Assembly (NCBI RefSeq): GCF_026319365.1
Contig: NZ_JAPDMS010000004.1
Span: 186,001 to 250,000 of the forward strand
Direction of reading: 5' to 3'
DNA: 64,000 nt
DNA from: Methylophaga sp. OBS1
Lineage (GTDB): Bacteria; Pseudomonadota; Gammaproteobacteria; Nitrosococcales; Methylophagaceae
Within the stretch, counting starts at the first letter, position 1. Each line of letters starts with the position of its first letter. Under the pieces are notes generated by a model. The model worked only from the letters and a program-made list of their open reading frames with translations. It ran no database searches and was not told where the DNA came from. Positions 23,424 through 31,331 of the stretch are shown here, one piece after another. Made by a program: the position numbers and the translations under genes.

Positions 23424-23925
23424 CGTCATCGCAATGACGGGCCTTTTATGCTCCCCCGTCATCGCGAGGCCCTAAGGCCGTGGCGATCCAGGCACAGTAA
23501 TCATCATAGTCGCAGACTTCAATGTTCGTGCACCTAATTCAACACAGGACTGGATTGCTTCGTCGTGCCTCCTCGCAATGACAGACCTTTTTGTTTCCCG
23601 TCATCGCGAGGCCGAAGGCCGCGGCGATCCAGGCCCAGTACTCAACACAGTCGCAGACTTTAATGTTCGTGCACCCAGTTCAACACGGGACTGGATTGCT
23701 TCGTCGTACCTCCTCGCAATGACGGACCTTTTGTTGTCTCCGTCATCGCGAGTCCAGAGGCCGCGGCGATCCAGGCTCAGTACTCAACATAGTCGCAGAC
23801 TTCAATGTTCGTGCACCCAGTTCAACACGGGACTGGATTGCTTCGTCGTGCCTCCTCGCAATGACGGACCTTTTGTTGTCTCCGTCATTGCGAGGCCGTA
23901 GGCCGCGGCGATCCAGGCCCAGTGC
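23424..23925 (-). repeat. Tandem array of ~142-bp composite palindromic repeats (reverse orientation)
   Basis: Second-family elements (CGTCATCGCGAGGCC...GGCGATCCAGG) begin at 23457, 23599, 23741 and 23883, a regular 142-base period. Between them are first-family elements (CTGGATTGCTTCGTCG...CTCGCAATGACGG) whose CTGGATT starts at 23550, 23691 and 23833. The spacer GTTCGTGCACCCAGTTCAAC is the reverse complement of that in the 19.4-kb array. A partial element lies at 23424-23440. In several copies GGCCgaaGGCC or a similar core extends the hairpin. The whole 23380-23938 interval has no gene. Confidence 0.9.
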
Positions 23926-23938
23926 TTAATAAAGGTCA

Positions 23939-24985
23939 CTACACAAAACGGGCAAACCAGGGCTTGGTTTTAATCGCCAGTGCCACCAGCGACAGCATTA
24001 CCGGTACTTCCACCAGCACACCAACCACGGTAGCCAGCGCCGCGCCCGACTGTAAACCGAACAGACTGATAGCCACAGCCACCGCGAGTTCAAAGAAATT
24101 GGATGTACCAATCAATGCGGCTGGCGCGGCAACATTAAACGGCACTTTCCATAAATAGGCCCAGCCATAGGCAATGGCAAAGATGCCGTAACTTTGAATC
24201 AGCAGCGGAATCGCGATCAGGCCAATCACCAAAGGTTTCGCCAGAATGGTCTCGGCCTGAAAACCGAACAGCAGTACCACGGTTGCCAGCAGACCCAGAA
24301 TCGACCAGGGTTTGACCTTTTCCGTAAACTCAGCCACTTCATGGTGATCGCTGCTTTTATCGAGCTTACGGCGTGTCAGATAACCGGCCAGCAGCGGTGT
24401 CACGACATACAGTACAACAGACAGAAACAGCGTTTCCCAGGGCACAATAATTTCGGTGATACCCAGCAGTAAAGCAGCAATCGGGGCAAAGGCAAACACC
24501 ATAATAATGTCGTTAATCGACACCTGTACCAGCGTGTAGTTGGCATCGCCTTTGACCAGCTGGCTCCAGATAAACACCATCGCGGTACAGGGTGCGACAC
24601 CGAGCAGAATCATCCCGGCGATATATTCTTTAGCCGTTTGCGGGTCAACCAGACCGGCAAACAGGAACTCGAAAAACAGAATCCCGAGCCCGGCCATGGT
24701 AAAAGGCTTTATCAGCCAGTTGACCACCAGCGTCAGGCACAGGCCTTTGGGTTTTCTGCCGACATCTTTCAGCGAAGCAAAGTCGACATTGACCATCATC
24801 GGATAAATCATCAGCCAGATGAAGACGGCTACGGCGAGATTGACACTGGCAAATTCCAGCCCGGCGATGACTTCAAATGCTGAAGGAAATAACCAGCCTA
24901 AGCCCACACCAGCGATAATACCCAGGCCGATCCAGACTGACAGGTAACGTTCAAAAATACCCATGGGTGAACTGGTTTCGCTCAT
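23939..24985 (-). CDS. acr3: Arsenite efflux permease, ACR3 family
   Basis: A 348-residue protein with about ten membrane helices. [16 protein letters not shown] contains the Cys conserved in ACR3 transporters, and [18 protein letters not shown] and ISINDI-like [12 protein letters not shown] are further family marks. It exports As(III) across the inner membrane using the proton-motive force. It is the last gene of the arsR-arsI-arsC-acr3 operon; its start overlaps the arsC stop. The 3' end touches the repeat array, and no terminator was seen between. Confidence 0.92.
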   Translation of the reverse strand: MSETSSPMGIFERYLSVWIGLGIIAGVGLGWLFPSAFEVIAGLEFASVNLAVAVFIWLMIYPMMVNVDFASLKDVGRKPKGLCLTLVVNWLIKPFTMAGLGILFFEFLFAGLVDPQTAKEYIAGMILLGVAPCTAMVFIWSQLVKGDANYTLVQVSINDIIMVFAFAPIAALLLGITEIIVPWETLFLSVVLYVVTPLLAGYLTRRKLDKSSDHHEVAEFTEKVKPWSILGLLATVVLLFGFQAETILAKPLVIGLIAIPLLIQSYGIFAIAYGWAYLWKVPFNVAAPAALIGTSNFFELAVAVAISLFGLQSGAALATVVGVLVEVPVMLSLVALAIKTKPWFARFV

Positions 24986-25392
24986 GGCAGTTCCTGCTCG
25001 ATGCGGGTTTTGAGCATATTGAAAGCGTCATCAAAAGCCGCTTCAATGTCGGCTTCACTGCCTTCAGCCTTGGCCGGGTCCGGCGTGCTCCAGTGCAGAC
25101 GCTGATATTGTCCCTGAAATGCCGGGCAGGTCTCATTGGCAGCAGCGTCACAAACGGTGATCACATAATCAAAATGTTTACCGGCGAAATCATCCCAGGA
25201 CTGGCTGCGAGGTTCGCCCGGGTCAATACCGTGACGTTTGAGGGTTTCAATGGATTTAGGGTGGACATAACCTGCCGGAAAACTACCGGCACTGACCGCC
25301 TCATACTCCCCTTTTTTCAATTGATTAATTAATGCTTCTGCCATCACGGAACGGCAGGAGTTACCGGTACATAACACTAAGACTTTTTTCAT
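24982..25392 (-). CDS. arsC: Arsenate reductase (low-molecular-weight phosphatase type)
   Basis: A 136-residue protein. [17 protein letters not shown] is the CX5R phosphatase-type active-site loop (Cys10, Arg16), and [15 protein letters not shown] carries the two additional Cys that relay electrons in the thioredoxin-dependent ArsC type. It reduces arsenate to arsenite in the cytoplasm for export by the downstream ACR3 permease. I start it at the ATG at 25392, which overlaps the arsI stop (TAATG), rather than at codons three residues earlier. It is unrelated to the Spx/ArsC-like gene at 43194. Confidence 0.93.
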   Translation of the reverse strand: MKKVLVLCTGNSCRSVMAEALINQLKKGEYEAVSAGSFPAGYVHPKSIETLKRHGIDPGEPRSQSWDDFAGKHFDYVITVCDAAANETCPAFQGQYQRLHWSTPDPAKAEGSEADIEAAFDDAFNMLKTRIEQELP

Positions 25393-25877
25393 TAGCAGCA
25401 ACCTGAATTATTGTCGTCTGAAGGTTCGCAGCAGCTTGATGACGCTGCCACTACTGGAATGGATACCGGGGTGCAGCAGGCACTCTCGTTTGAATCAACT
25501 TTATCGGAGAATATCTGTGCATCACCCATGGTCTGATAGGCCTCCCAGGCGATGCCGGCCGGGTCCTGCAGCCAGGATTTGTCGGATTCAGCGTAACAGC
25601 ACACGGTTTCGCCTTCATCGTAGGTCGCGATATCCGCCTCGCTGAGCTGGGCACGCATTGCAGTCAGTTCGCTTTCATCCTCAACCTGAAAGCCGAGATG
25701 ATCGAGGCCCTGTTCGCCACTGCGCGTCGAGATGGCGAAGTTCAGTCTGGGATCGTCGAGCATCCACTTGGCATAATCCGCCATCTGTTTACTTGGCTCT
25801 GTACCGAACAAAGCGGTATAAAACTTCACGCCTTCAGCAATATCTTTGACGCCAACATGAATATGCATGCGTTTCAT
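25392..25877 (-). CDS. arsI: ArsI/CadI-type VOC metalloenzyme (putative organoarsenical C-As lyase)
   Basis: A 161-residue vicinal-oxygen-chelate protein. MKRMHIHVGVKD supplies His5, GLDHLGFQVED supplies His60 and GIAWEAYQTMGDA supplies Glu112, the probable metal ligands. GETVCCYAESD holds the vicinal Cys93-Cys94 pair that distinguishes ArsI, which splits the carbon-arsenic bond of trivalent methyl- and aryl-arsenicals. CadI annotations in databases refer to the same family. The C-terminal tail carries three more Cys pairs (ACCTP, SCCEPS, GCC), which suggests metalloid binding. AGGAG precedes the ATG at 25877. It sits between arsR and arsC. Confidence 0.85.
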   Translation of the reverse strand: MKRMHIHVGVKDIAEGVKFYTALFGTEPSKQMADYAKWMLDDPRLNFAISTRSGEQGLDHLGFQVEDESELTAMRAQLSEADIATYDEGETVCCYAESDKSWLQDPAGIAWEAYQTMGDAQIFSDKVDSNESACCTPVSIPVVAASSSCCEPSDDNNSGCC

Positions 25878-25879
25878 TG

Positions 25880-26251
25880 TTATAACTCCTGATTTGATGG
25901 CGGGCAGCAAGCGGCTAATTCAATCACCGAGCAGCCGGTTTCTTTATCTTCTTTGATGGTGGCGACATCACCGCTGCAACAGTCTTTCACCATAAACCCG
26001 ATAAGCTCACGCATCGCCTCGAAGTTGGCAGAATAAATGACTGATCGGCCCTGTTTACGTGAGGTCACAATGCCGGCATTGGCCAGATGATTGAGGTGAA
26101 ATGACAGTGTGTTATGTGGTGTCGCCAATTGCTCACTGATCACCCCGGCAGCCAGTCCCTCGTGCCCGGCCTCCACCAGCAGACGAAAGGCGCGCAGGCG
26201 CGTTTCCTGCGACAGCGCATCAAATACAATCAAAGCTTGTTGTAATTCCAT
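25880..26251 (-). CDS. arsR: ArsR/SmtB-family arsenic-responsive repressor
   Basis: A 123-residue winged-helix protein. LSQETRLRAFRLLV begins the fold, TPHNTLSFHLNHLANAGIV is the recognition helix, and RKQGRSVIYSA is the wing. Cys pairs near the C-terminus (VKDCCSGD and AACCPPS) are candidate As(III) ligands, as in ArsR variants that place the site outside helix 3. The ATG at 26251 has no ribosome-binding site, and the inverted repeats right upstream suggest autoregulation (see the regulatory entry). A TTG at 26287 would extend the protein but lies inside the likely -35 box. Confidence 0.9.
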   Translation of the reverse strand: MELQQALIVFDALSQETRLRAFRLLVEAGHEGLAAGVISEQLATPHNTLSFHLNHLANAGIVTSRKQGRSVIYSANFEAMRELIGFMVKDCCSGDVATIKEDKETGCSVIELAACCPPSNQEL

Positions 26252-26300
26252 ATGTCTATTTTCATGGACATATATGCAATATGTCAATACTTATGGACAT
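26249..26300 (-). promoter_or_regulatory. arsR promoter with two ATGTC/GACAT operator repeats
   Basis: On the minus strand TTGACA (26287-26282) is followed after 17 bases by TGAAAA (26264-26259), and the arsR ATG lies at 26251, so the transcript would begin practically at the start codon. Two imperfect inverted repeats overlap this promoter: TATGTC...GACATA at 26251-26272 and ATGTC...GACAT at 26281-26300. Both match the kind of site an ArsR-family dimer binds, which would block the promoter until arsenite is present. Confidence 0.6.
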
Positions 26301-26371
26301 AAATCATCACTCAATCTCATCTCAACGGCATGCTAAGCTGTAGAAATAGAATGGATCAGCAGGAGTTAAAC

Positions 26372-27034
26372 ATGGATAAGACACTGGTAATCGGTGCCAA
26401 TGGTCAGATTGGCAGACAATTGATCGGCATGATGGCGCTGGCGAATATGCCGGTGAAAGCGATGGTCAGGAACAGTGAACATGCCCAGAAGCTGGAACAA
26501 CTGGGCGCTGAAATTATGCTTGCCGATTTAGAACAGCCGCTTCCTGATGAAGCCTTTGCTGACTGTGATAAGGTCGTATTCACAGCGGGGTCCGGCGGCA
26601 AAACCGGTGCCGATAAGACCATTCTGGTTGATTTATGGGGCGCGGTGAAAGCCGTCGACATGGCCAAAAAACACAACATCAAACAGTTTGTGATGGTCAG
26701 TGCCCGCGATGCCGGTGACCCGGAGAACGGCACCCCGGCCATCAAGCATTACAACATCTGCAAGCATTTCGCTGATAAGCATCTGCTGGAAAGCGGCGTG
26801 CCCTTCACTATTCTGCGTCCCGGCCGCCTCACCGATGATGCTGCAACCGGCAAAATCACAACGCAGCGACCGAGTGATAAAGATGCCATGGTCATTACCC
26901 GCGCCGACGTGGCCGCCTGTGTGTTGCAATGCCTGGATCATTCCGAAGCCATCAATCAGGTGGATGAAATCTATAACGGTGATATGCCAATTGCCGAGGC
27001 CTTTATCAAATCGGTAAAAGGTCGTCTGGGTTAA
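26372..27034 (+). CDS. NAD(P)-binding atypical SDR protein (YwnB/YhfK-like)
   Basis: A 220-residue Rossmann-fold protein. TLVIGANGQIGRQLIGMM binds the dinucleotide, and VVFTAGSGGKTGADKTILVD, FVMVSARDAG and FTILRPGRLTDD follow in the order expected for NAD(P)H-binding atypical SDRs. Biochemical function is unknown. The ATG at 26372 has AGGAG 6 bases upstream; 14 residues of upstream open frame are excluded. It diverges from arsR, with 120 bases between the starts. The family also occurs at 15555-16187, but the two proteins differ in sequence. Confidence 0.82.
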   Translation: MDKTLVIGANGQIGRQLIGMMALANMPVKAMVRNSEHAQKLEQLGAEIMLADLEQPLPDEAFADCDKVVFTAGSGGKTGADKTILVDLWGAVKAVDMAKKHNIKQFVMVSARDAGDPENGTPAIKHYNICKHFADKHLLESGVPFTILRPGRLTDDAATGKITTQRPSDKDAMVITRADVAACVLQCLDHSEAINQVDEIYNGDMPIAEAFIKSVKGRLG

Positions 27035-27058
27035 GCCCGCGCTACAAAAGGAGCAGTC

Positions 27059-27802
27059 ATGGATGAGGTGAATAAACTGGCGGTGGTTATTGATGCCGAT
27101 AATGCCCAGCCGGGTATCGTCAACGAGCTACTCGCCGAGATAGCCAACTATGGCATCGCCAGTGTGAAGCGCATCTACGGGGACTGGACCTCGGCCGGCT
27201 TAACCGGCTGGAAAACCGTTTTACTGGAACATTCGATTCAACCCATCCAGCAATTTGCCTATACCAAGGGCAAGAATGCAACAGACAGCGCCATGATTAT
27301 CGATGCCATGGATCTGCTCTATACCGGCAATTTCGATGGTTTTTGCATCGTGTCCAGTGACAGTGATTTCACTCGCCTCGCATCCCGGATTCGCGAATCC
27401 GGACTCACTGTCTATGGTTTTGGTGAGCAGAAAACGCCCTATCCCTTTGTGTCCGCCTGTGACAAGTTCATATTTACCGAAGTACTGAGACGGGAAACAG
27501 ATGAAAGTCCTGCCATTAAAGCACTCTCCAGAAACCAACTGCGGCAGGACAGCAAACTGGTCCACTTACTAAGAAATGCCTGCCAAGCTTCGTCCGATGA
27601 TACTGGCTGGGCAGGACTCGGCGCTGTCGGTAGCAATATTGCCAAGCAGGCTCCCGAGTTCGACCCCCGCAATTATGGCTATAAAAAGCTCGGTGAACTG
27701 GTTGCGGCGACCGAGCTGTTTGAACTGGAAGAAAGGCAGGCTGGCGACTCCAATGGCCGCGCCCTGTACATCAGAGATAAACGCTGGAGCGAGACCCCTT
27801 GA
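27059..27802 (+). CDS. NYN-domain ribonuclease-like protein with C-terminal OST-HTH/LOTUS domain
   Basis: A 247-residue protein. The first 150 residues form a PIN-like NYN domain: LAVVIDADNAQPG, KNATDSAMIIDAMDLL and FCIVSSDSDFTRLASRIRE provide the acidic residues of a metal-dependent nuclease site. The rest (LVHLLRNACQASSDDTGWAG ... FDPRNYGYKKLGELVAATE) is an OST-HTH/LOTUS winged-helix domain that binds RNA in other proteins. Family members are presumed RNA nucleases, but their bacterial targets are not known. GGAGCAG precedes the ATG. It follows the SDR gene by 24 bases. Confidence 0.85.
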   Translation: MDEVNKLAVVIDADNAQPGIVNELLAEIANYGIASVKRIYGDWTSAGLTGWKTVLLEHSIQPIQQFAYTKGKNATDSAMIIDAMDLLYTGNFDGFCIVSSDSDFTRLASRIRESGLTVYGFGEQKTPYPFVSACDKFIFTEVLRRETDESPAIKALSRNQLRQDSKLVHLLRNACQASSDDTGWAGLGAVGSNIAKQAPEFDPRNYGYKKLGELVAATELFELEERQAGDSNGRALYIRDKRWSETP

Positions 27803-27815
27803 GCAGCAACAGTGA

Positions 27816-28562
27816 TCACCAGTATTTTTCAATACTGATCTGGCCCGGATCGCGCCGTGAATGCTTTTTCATGCCGCGCTGGTCAATCAGTAATTGCATC
27901 GTTTCCTGAATCATCGCCGGATTGCCGCAGAGCATGACCTGGCTGTCCGCCGGTGAGATTTCGAGACCAGCACGATGCTCAAGGCGACCATCTTCGATCG
28001 CCTGCGGGATCCGACCTGACAAGGCAAAGTCACAGTCTTCACGACTGACGATGGGAATATAGACAAACGCCTCGGGGTGCTCTGCCTGAACGGCCGCGAT
28101 TGTCTCCTGATAGGTCAGTTCATTCTGGAAGCGCACGGCATGTACCAGCACGACTTTGTTGAATTGCTCCCAGACCTCAGTGGTTTTGATAATCGACAGG
28201 AATGGACCGATACCGGTACCCGTGGCCAGCAAATACAGGTGCCTGGCTTCCGGAAGCTGATCGAGAGTGAGCAGGCCTGCCGCTTTAGGCGCTACTTTGA
28301 TGTCATCCCCCGCCTGCAACTTCGCCAGCCTGGTGGATAACACGCCTTCTGGCACCTCGATGAAATAAAAATCCAGCGTCTGTTCGTCGGGCGCATTGAC
28401 CAGCGAAAAAGGCCGACTGATTAACTCTCCGTCGACATCCAATGCCAGTCGCGTGAACTGACCAGCCTTGAACTTGGGAAAATCAGCCTGAAGCCGCAGG
28501 GAATGCAGCCGATCATTCCACTGTTTATTTTCCACTACCTTCGCATCCAGCCAATCGGTCAT
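27816..28562 (-). CDS. fpr: Ferredoxin--NADP(+) reductase
   Basis: A 248-residue flavoenzyme, the same length as E. coli Fpr. RPFSLVNAP is the FAD-binding RxxS loop, LLATGTGIGPFLSI the NADP-binding Gly motif, and the protein ends in the aromatic ISIEKYW expected for bacterial FNRs. It passes electrons between NADPH and ferredoxin or flavodoxin in the cytoplasm. It is convergent with the NYN gene and divergent from the GNAT gene. Confidence 0.92.
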   Translation of the reverse strand: MTDWLDAKVVENKQWNDRLHSLRLQADFPKFKAGQFTRLALDVDGELISRPFSLVNAPDEQTLDFYFIEVPEGVLSTRLAKLQAGDDIKVAPKAAGLLTLDQLPEARHLYLLATGTGIGPFLSIIKTTEVWEQFNKVVLVHAVRFQNELTYQETIAAVQAEHPEAFVYIPIVSREDCDFALSGRIPQAIEDGRLEHRAGLEISPADSQVMLCGNPAMIQETMQLLIDQRGMKKHSRRDPGQISIEKYW

Positions 28563-28645
28563 ATGCCCTCCAGAATGGTTTCAAAGCGGTGCTTGATGAT
28601 TGTCATGGTACTATCAATCGACTTTTTAAACGAAGTGAATTGCCC

Positions 28646-29104
28646 ATGACTGATCTGTCAATTGTGCATGCGAGTGAAGCTGATGCTGACGCCATTTGTC
28701 AGTTACTGTCAGCGCTGTTCAGTCAGGAAGCTGACTTTTCAGTCGACAGCGAAAAACAGACCAGCGCCGTGAATGCGATCCTGTCCCATCCCGAGCAGGG
28801 ACAGATTCTGTTAGTAAAAAAAGATAACATCGTGGCGGGCATGGTCAGTCTGCTTTACCTGATCTCCACCGCGATGGGCGGTAAAGTCGCGATGCTGGAG
28901 GATATGATTATTGCTGAGGACTATCGTTCTCAGGGCCTGGGGAAACGACTGCTGCAGGCAGCGATAGACTTTGCCCAGGATCAGGGTTGTCTTCGCATTA
29001 CCCTTCTGACTGATGCCAATAATGACCGGGCTCAGCAGTTTTATCAGCAGCACGGCTTTGTTCGCTCGGCGATGATACCGATGCGAAGAGTCTTCGAGGA
29101 TTGA
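28646..29104 (+). CDS. GNAT-family N-acetyltransferase
   Basis: A 152-residue single GNAT domain. LEDMIIAEDYRSQGLGKRLL is the acetyl-CoA-binding motif A (with the Q-x-x-G-x-G/A type loop), and DANNDRAQQFYQQHGFVRS is the motif B region. The acceptor is unknown. The ATG at 28646 is preferred over the upstream frame on length and on GAAGTGA ahead of it. A small conserved gene follows after one base, suggesting a transcription unit. Confidence 0.85.
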   Translation: MTDLSIVHASEADADAICQLLSALFSQEADFSVDSEKQTSAVNAILSHPEQGQILLVKKDNIVAGMVSLLYLISTAMGGKVAMLEDMIIAEDYRSQGLGKRLLQAAIDFAQDQGCLRITLLTDANNDRAQQFYQQHGFVRSAMIPMRRVFED

Positions 29105-29105
29105 G

Positions 29106-29507
29106 ATGGACAACATCAGCCCGACACTGCTGTGGGAAATTTTCAAACACGTCAGAAGCTGGCTCGCCAACCTCAACCGCGCCGGATGGCAACGAAAACA
29201 GCAATCCAAACAGGCACTGCAGAATGTGATTCTGGCAGCCAGGGAGACTGCCGTCTACCTGCGCCAATTCAAAGACACCGGTAAACCGGACCATGCAACC
29301 GAGCGGCATCTGGCAATGCTATGGACAAAACTGGGCTTTGAGCTCGAAGAATTGGGGCTCGATAAGCTCGCCAAGCGCTGCCATATTAGTGGCCGGCACT
29401 GGGCTGACCCTGAGTTCTACGATGCTGACTTTTTACAACAGGCCGATATCAGCCTGCAAAGCATGGAAAGACTGGCAGGTCAGATTTTGTTAAAACTGAA
29501 AAAATAA
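29106..29507 (+). CDS. Conserved protein of unknown function
   Basis: A 133-residue, mostly helical soluble protein (WEIFKHVRSWLANLNRAGWQ, ETAVYLRQFKDTGKPDHATE, AMLWTKLGFELEELGL). It has no signal peptide and no recognised domain. The gene begins one base after the GNAT stop codon, so the two are probably translated from one mRNA. The helix-rich pattern could support a small scaffold or effector role, but no function can be assigned. Confidence 0.65.
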   Translation: MDNISPTLLWEIFKHVRSWLANLNRAGWQRKQQSKQALQNVILAARETAVYLRQFKDTGKPDHATERHLAMLWTKLGFELEELGLDKLAKRCHISGRHWADPEFYDADFLQQADISLQSMERLAGQILLKLKK

Positions 29508-29515
29508 AGCTATCA

Positions 29516-29884
29516 ATGATGAGACGACTCTTTTTATTGTTTTTACTGTTACCTTCGCTGGCTGAAGCGAGAGCCTTGTGTCCGCAATCCGTGACCACGG
29601 TTGAAATCAACCAGTGCCTCAACGTGAAACTGGAACGTGCCGTCAATGAACTGGACAGTAATCTGGATCTGATTCGCATCCGTTATGCCGATGATCCGGT
29701 GTTGCTCAAGCTGATAGAGCAGGCCCAGCATAACTGGGAAGCCTACCGTAAGAAACAGTGCCAGAGCGTGTTCCAGTTATACGAGGGCGGCTCGATACAG
29801 TCACTGATGACGGTCAGTTGCGCCATTCAACTGGCACGTGAACGCAACAGCCTGCTTCGTCAGACTTATCTTGAAGAACGCTGA
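29516..29884 (+). CDS. Exported LprI/DUF1311-like protein
   Basis: A 122-residue exported protein with a signal peptide (RRLFLLFLLLPSLAEARA). The mature part matches the LprI N-terminal (DUF1311) pattern: TTVEINQCLNVKLERAVNEL, then LIEQAQHNWEAYRKKQCQSV, and SVSCAIQLARER-like TVSCAIQLARERNSLL. Four Cys (ALCPQ, NQCLN, KQCQS, VSCAI) fit the two disulfides of the family. LprI of Mycobacterium inhibits lysozyme; most members are uncharacterised. It is the last gene before a hairpin and the convergent ribF. Confidence 0.8.
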   Translation: MMRRLFLLFLLLPSLAEARALCPQSVTTVEINQCLNVKLERAVNELDSNLDLIRIRYADDPVLLKLIEQAQHNWEAYRKKQCQSVFQLYEGGSIQSLMTVSCAIQLARERNSLLRQTYLEER

Positions 29885-29989
29885 TCTGGTTCATATCGAT
29901 GGCATCAGCTTTCACGGCATACTGAGCGACTGCCGTCATGGTCACTTCAGCACCAAACCGGTCAACGGATGACAGAACAGTTGATGGTC

Positions 29990-30012
29990 CCGGAGAGTGC
30001 GTCACTCTCCGG
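29990..30012. other. Perfect 10-bp inverted repeat between convergent genes
   Basis: CCGGAGAGTG and CACTCTCCGG pair perfectly around a 3-base loop in the gap between the LprI-like gene and ribF. No T-run follows on either strand. It may act as a bidirectional 3'-end stabiliser. Confidence 0.6.
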
Positions 30013-30017
30013 AACGC

Positions 30018-30953
30018 TTAACATTGTTCAGCGAAAAAACGCCGGGCCTCGGCGCAATCCTTTTCAATCTGCGTCATTAAATTTTCCAGACCGTCAAAAC
30101 GCTGCTCATCGCGGATCTTGTGCAGGAAATGCACCTGGACATGTTCACCGTAGATATTACGGTTGAAATCAAACAAATGCACTTCCAGCAAGGCTTTATC
30201 TCCACCGATGGTGGGACGAATGCCGATATTGGCGACACCATTCAGGGGTTCTTCATCCAGACCGAAAAGCTGCACGGCAAACACGCCGTTAAGTGGAATT
30301 TTGCAGCGATGCAGATGAATATTGGCGGTGGGAAAGCCCATCTTGCGGCCACGCTTGTCACCGTGCGCAACCCGGCCACTCATCCGGTACGGCCGGCCCA
30401 GCAGCCGTTCGGCCGTTTCCAGATCACCATCGCGCAGCGCGTTGCGAATCCGGGTGCTGCTGACCCGCTGATGATCAATGGCAAAAGTATGCATATTGAC
30501 CACCTGAAAACCATGCTCGCGTCCCGCTTGCTGCAGCATGGCAAAATCCCCCTGCCGATGACGGCCAAAGCGAAAGTCATCGCCGACAACCAGATAACGG
30601 ATATTCAGCCCTTCCACCAGCAGGCGACGGATAAAATCTTCCGCCGACATACGAGCCAAATTTTCATTAAAGCGCAGCACACACAGTTGCTGAATGGAGT
30701 AGGCGCGCAAGGCCTCGACTTTTTCACGGAAACGGGTGAGCCTGGCCGGGGCTTTCTCAGGCACAAAATATTCAAAGGGTTGTGGCTCGAAAGTAATGAT
30801 GACCGCCGGCAACCCCAGCATGTCGCCTTTCATGGCCAGTTGCGTCAAAACAGCCTGATGCCCGAGATGAACACCGTCAAAATTGCCAATGGTGGCCACG
30901 CAGCCTTGTGGCGAGTCGGGCAGATTATGTAAACCGCGAATTATTTTGGGCAT
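30018..30953 (-). CDS. ribF: Bifunctional riboflavin kinase / FAD synthetase
   Basis: A 311-residue protein of normal length. The N-terminal adenylyltransferase domain begins with CVATIGNFDGVHLGHQAVL (nucleotidyltransferase HxGH motif) and contains LVVGDDFRFGRHRQGD and SSTRIRNAL. The C-terminal kinase domain carries GRKMGFPTANIHL, NGVANIGIRPTIGG and LEVHLFDFNRNIYG. It converts riboflavin to FMN and then FAD. It is often next to ileS and lspA, but here it is divergent from xseB with 132 bases between starts. Confidence 0.96.
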   Translation of the reverse strand: MPKIIRGLHNLPDSPQGCVATIGNFDGVHLGHQAVLTQLAMKGDMLGLPAVIITFEPQPFEYFVPEKAPARLTRFREKVEALRAYSIQQLCVLRFNENLARMSAEDFIRRLLVEGLNIRYLVVGDDFRFGRHRQGDFAMLQQAGREHGFQVVNMHTFAIDHQRVSSTRIRNALRDGDLETAERLLGRPYRMSGRVAHGDKRGRKMGFPTANIHLHRCKIPLNGVFAVQLFGLDEEPLNGVANIGIRPTIGGDKALLEVHLFDFNRNIYGEHVQVHFLHKIRDEQRFDGLENLMTQIEKDCAEARRFFAEQC

Positions 30954-31085
30954 GGTTCAAGTTCAGACCGGAGTTGAAGCAAAACAGACTAACGGTAAAT
31001 AAAAAAACATTCCAGCGGGCAAGGGCGGGTTGTTTACCTTATAATAACGGGCTACATCGGTTTAGATTTATTTTCAGAGGCCCTC

Positions 31086-31331
31086 ATGGCGTCAAAGCAG
31101 AAAAAGCTGGATTATGAAGCAGCTGTCAAAGAACTGGAAACGCTGGTAGAACGCCTGGAACAAGGTGATATCAGCCTGGAAGAATCTTTGAAACTCTATG
31201 AGCGCGGCGTATTGTTGACCCGCGACTGCCAGGATTCGCTGAAGGCGGCCGAGCAGAAAGTGCAAATGCTGTTACAACAATCCGGCCAGAGCAATATGGT
31301 CGATTTTGATCCCGAATCCGACCCATCGTGA
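31086..31331 (+). CDS. xseB: Exodeoxyribonuclease VII small subunit
   Basis: An 81-residue helical-hairpin protein of normal length, with YEAAVKELETLVERLEQGDI and SLEESLKLYERGVLL, the two conserved helices, and EQKVQMLL at the C-terminus. With XseA it forms exonuclease VII. AGAGG precedes the ATG. The TGA stop overlaps the GTG start of ispA (GTGA), so the genes are translationally coupled. The TATAAT at 31040-31045 may be its -10 box. Confidence 0.95.
   Translation: MASKQKKLDYEAAVKELETLVERLEQGDISLEESLKLYERGVLLTRDCQDSLKAAEQKVQMLLQQSGQSNMVDFDPESDPS

Noticed and set aside
29814..30005. Antisense open frame opposite the LprI-like gene
   Set aside because: It has no ribosome-binding site and overlaps a well supported gene on the other strand.
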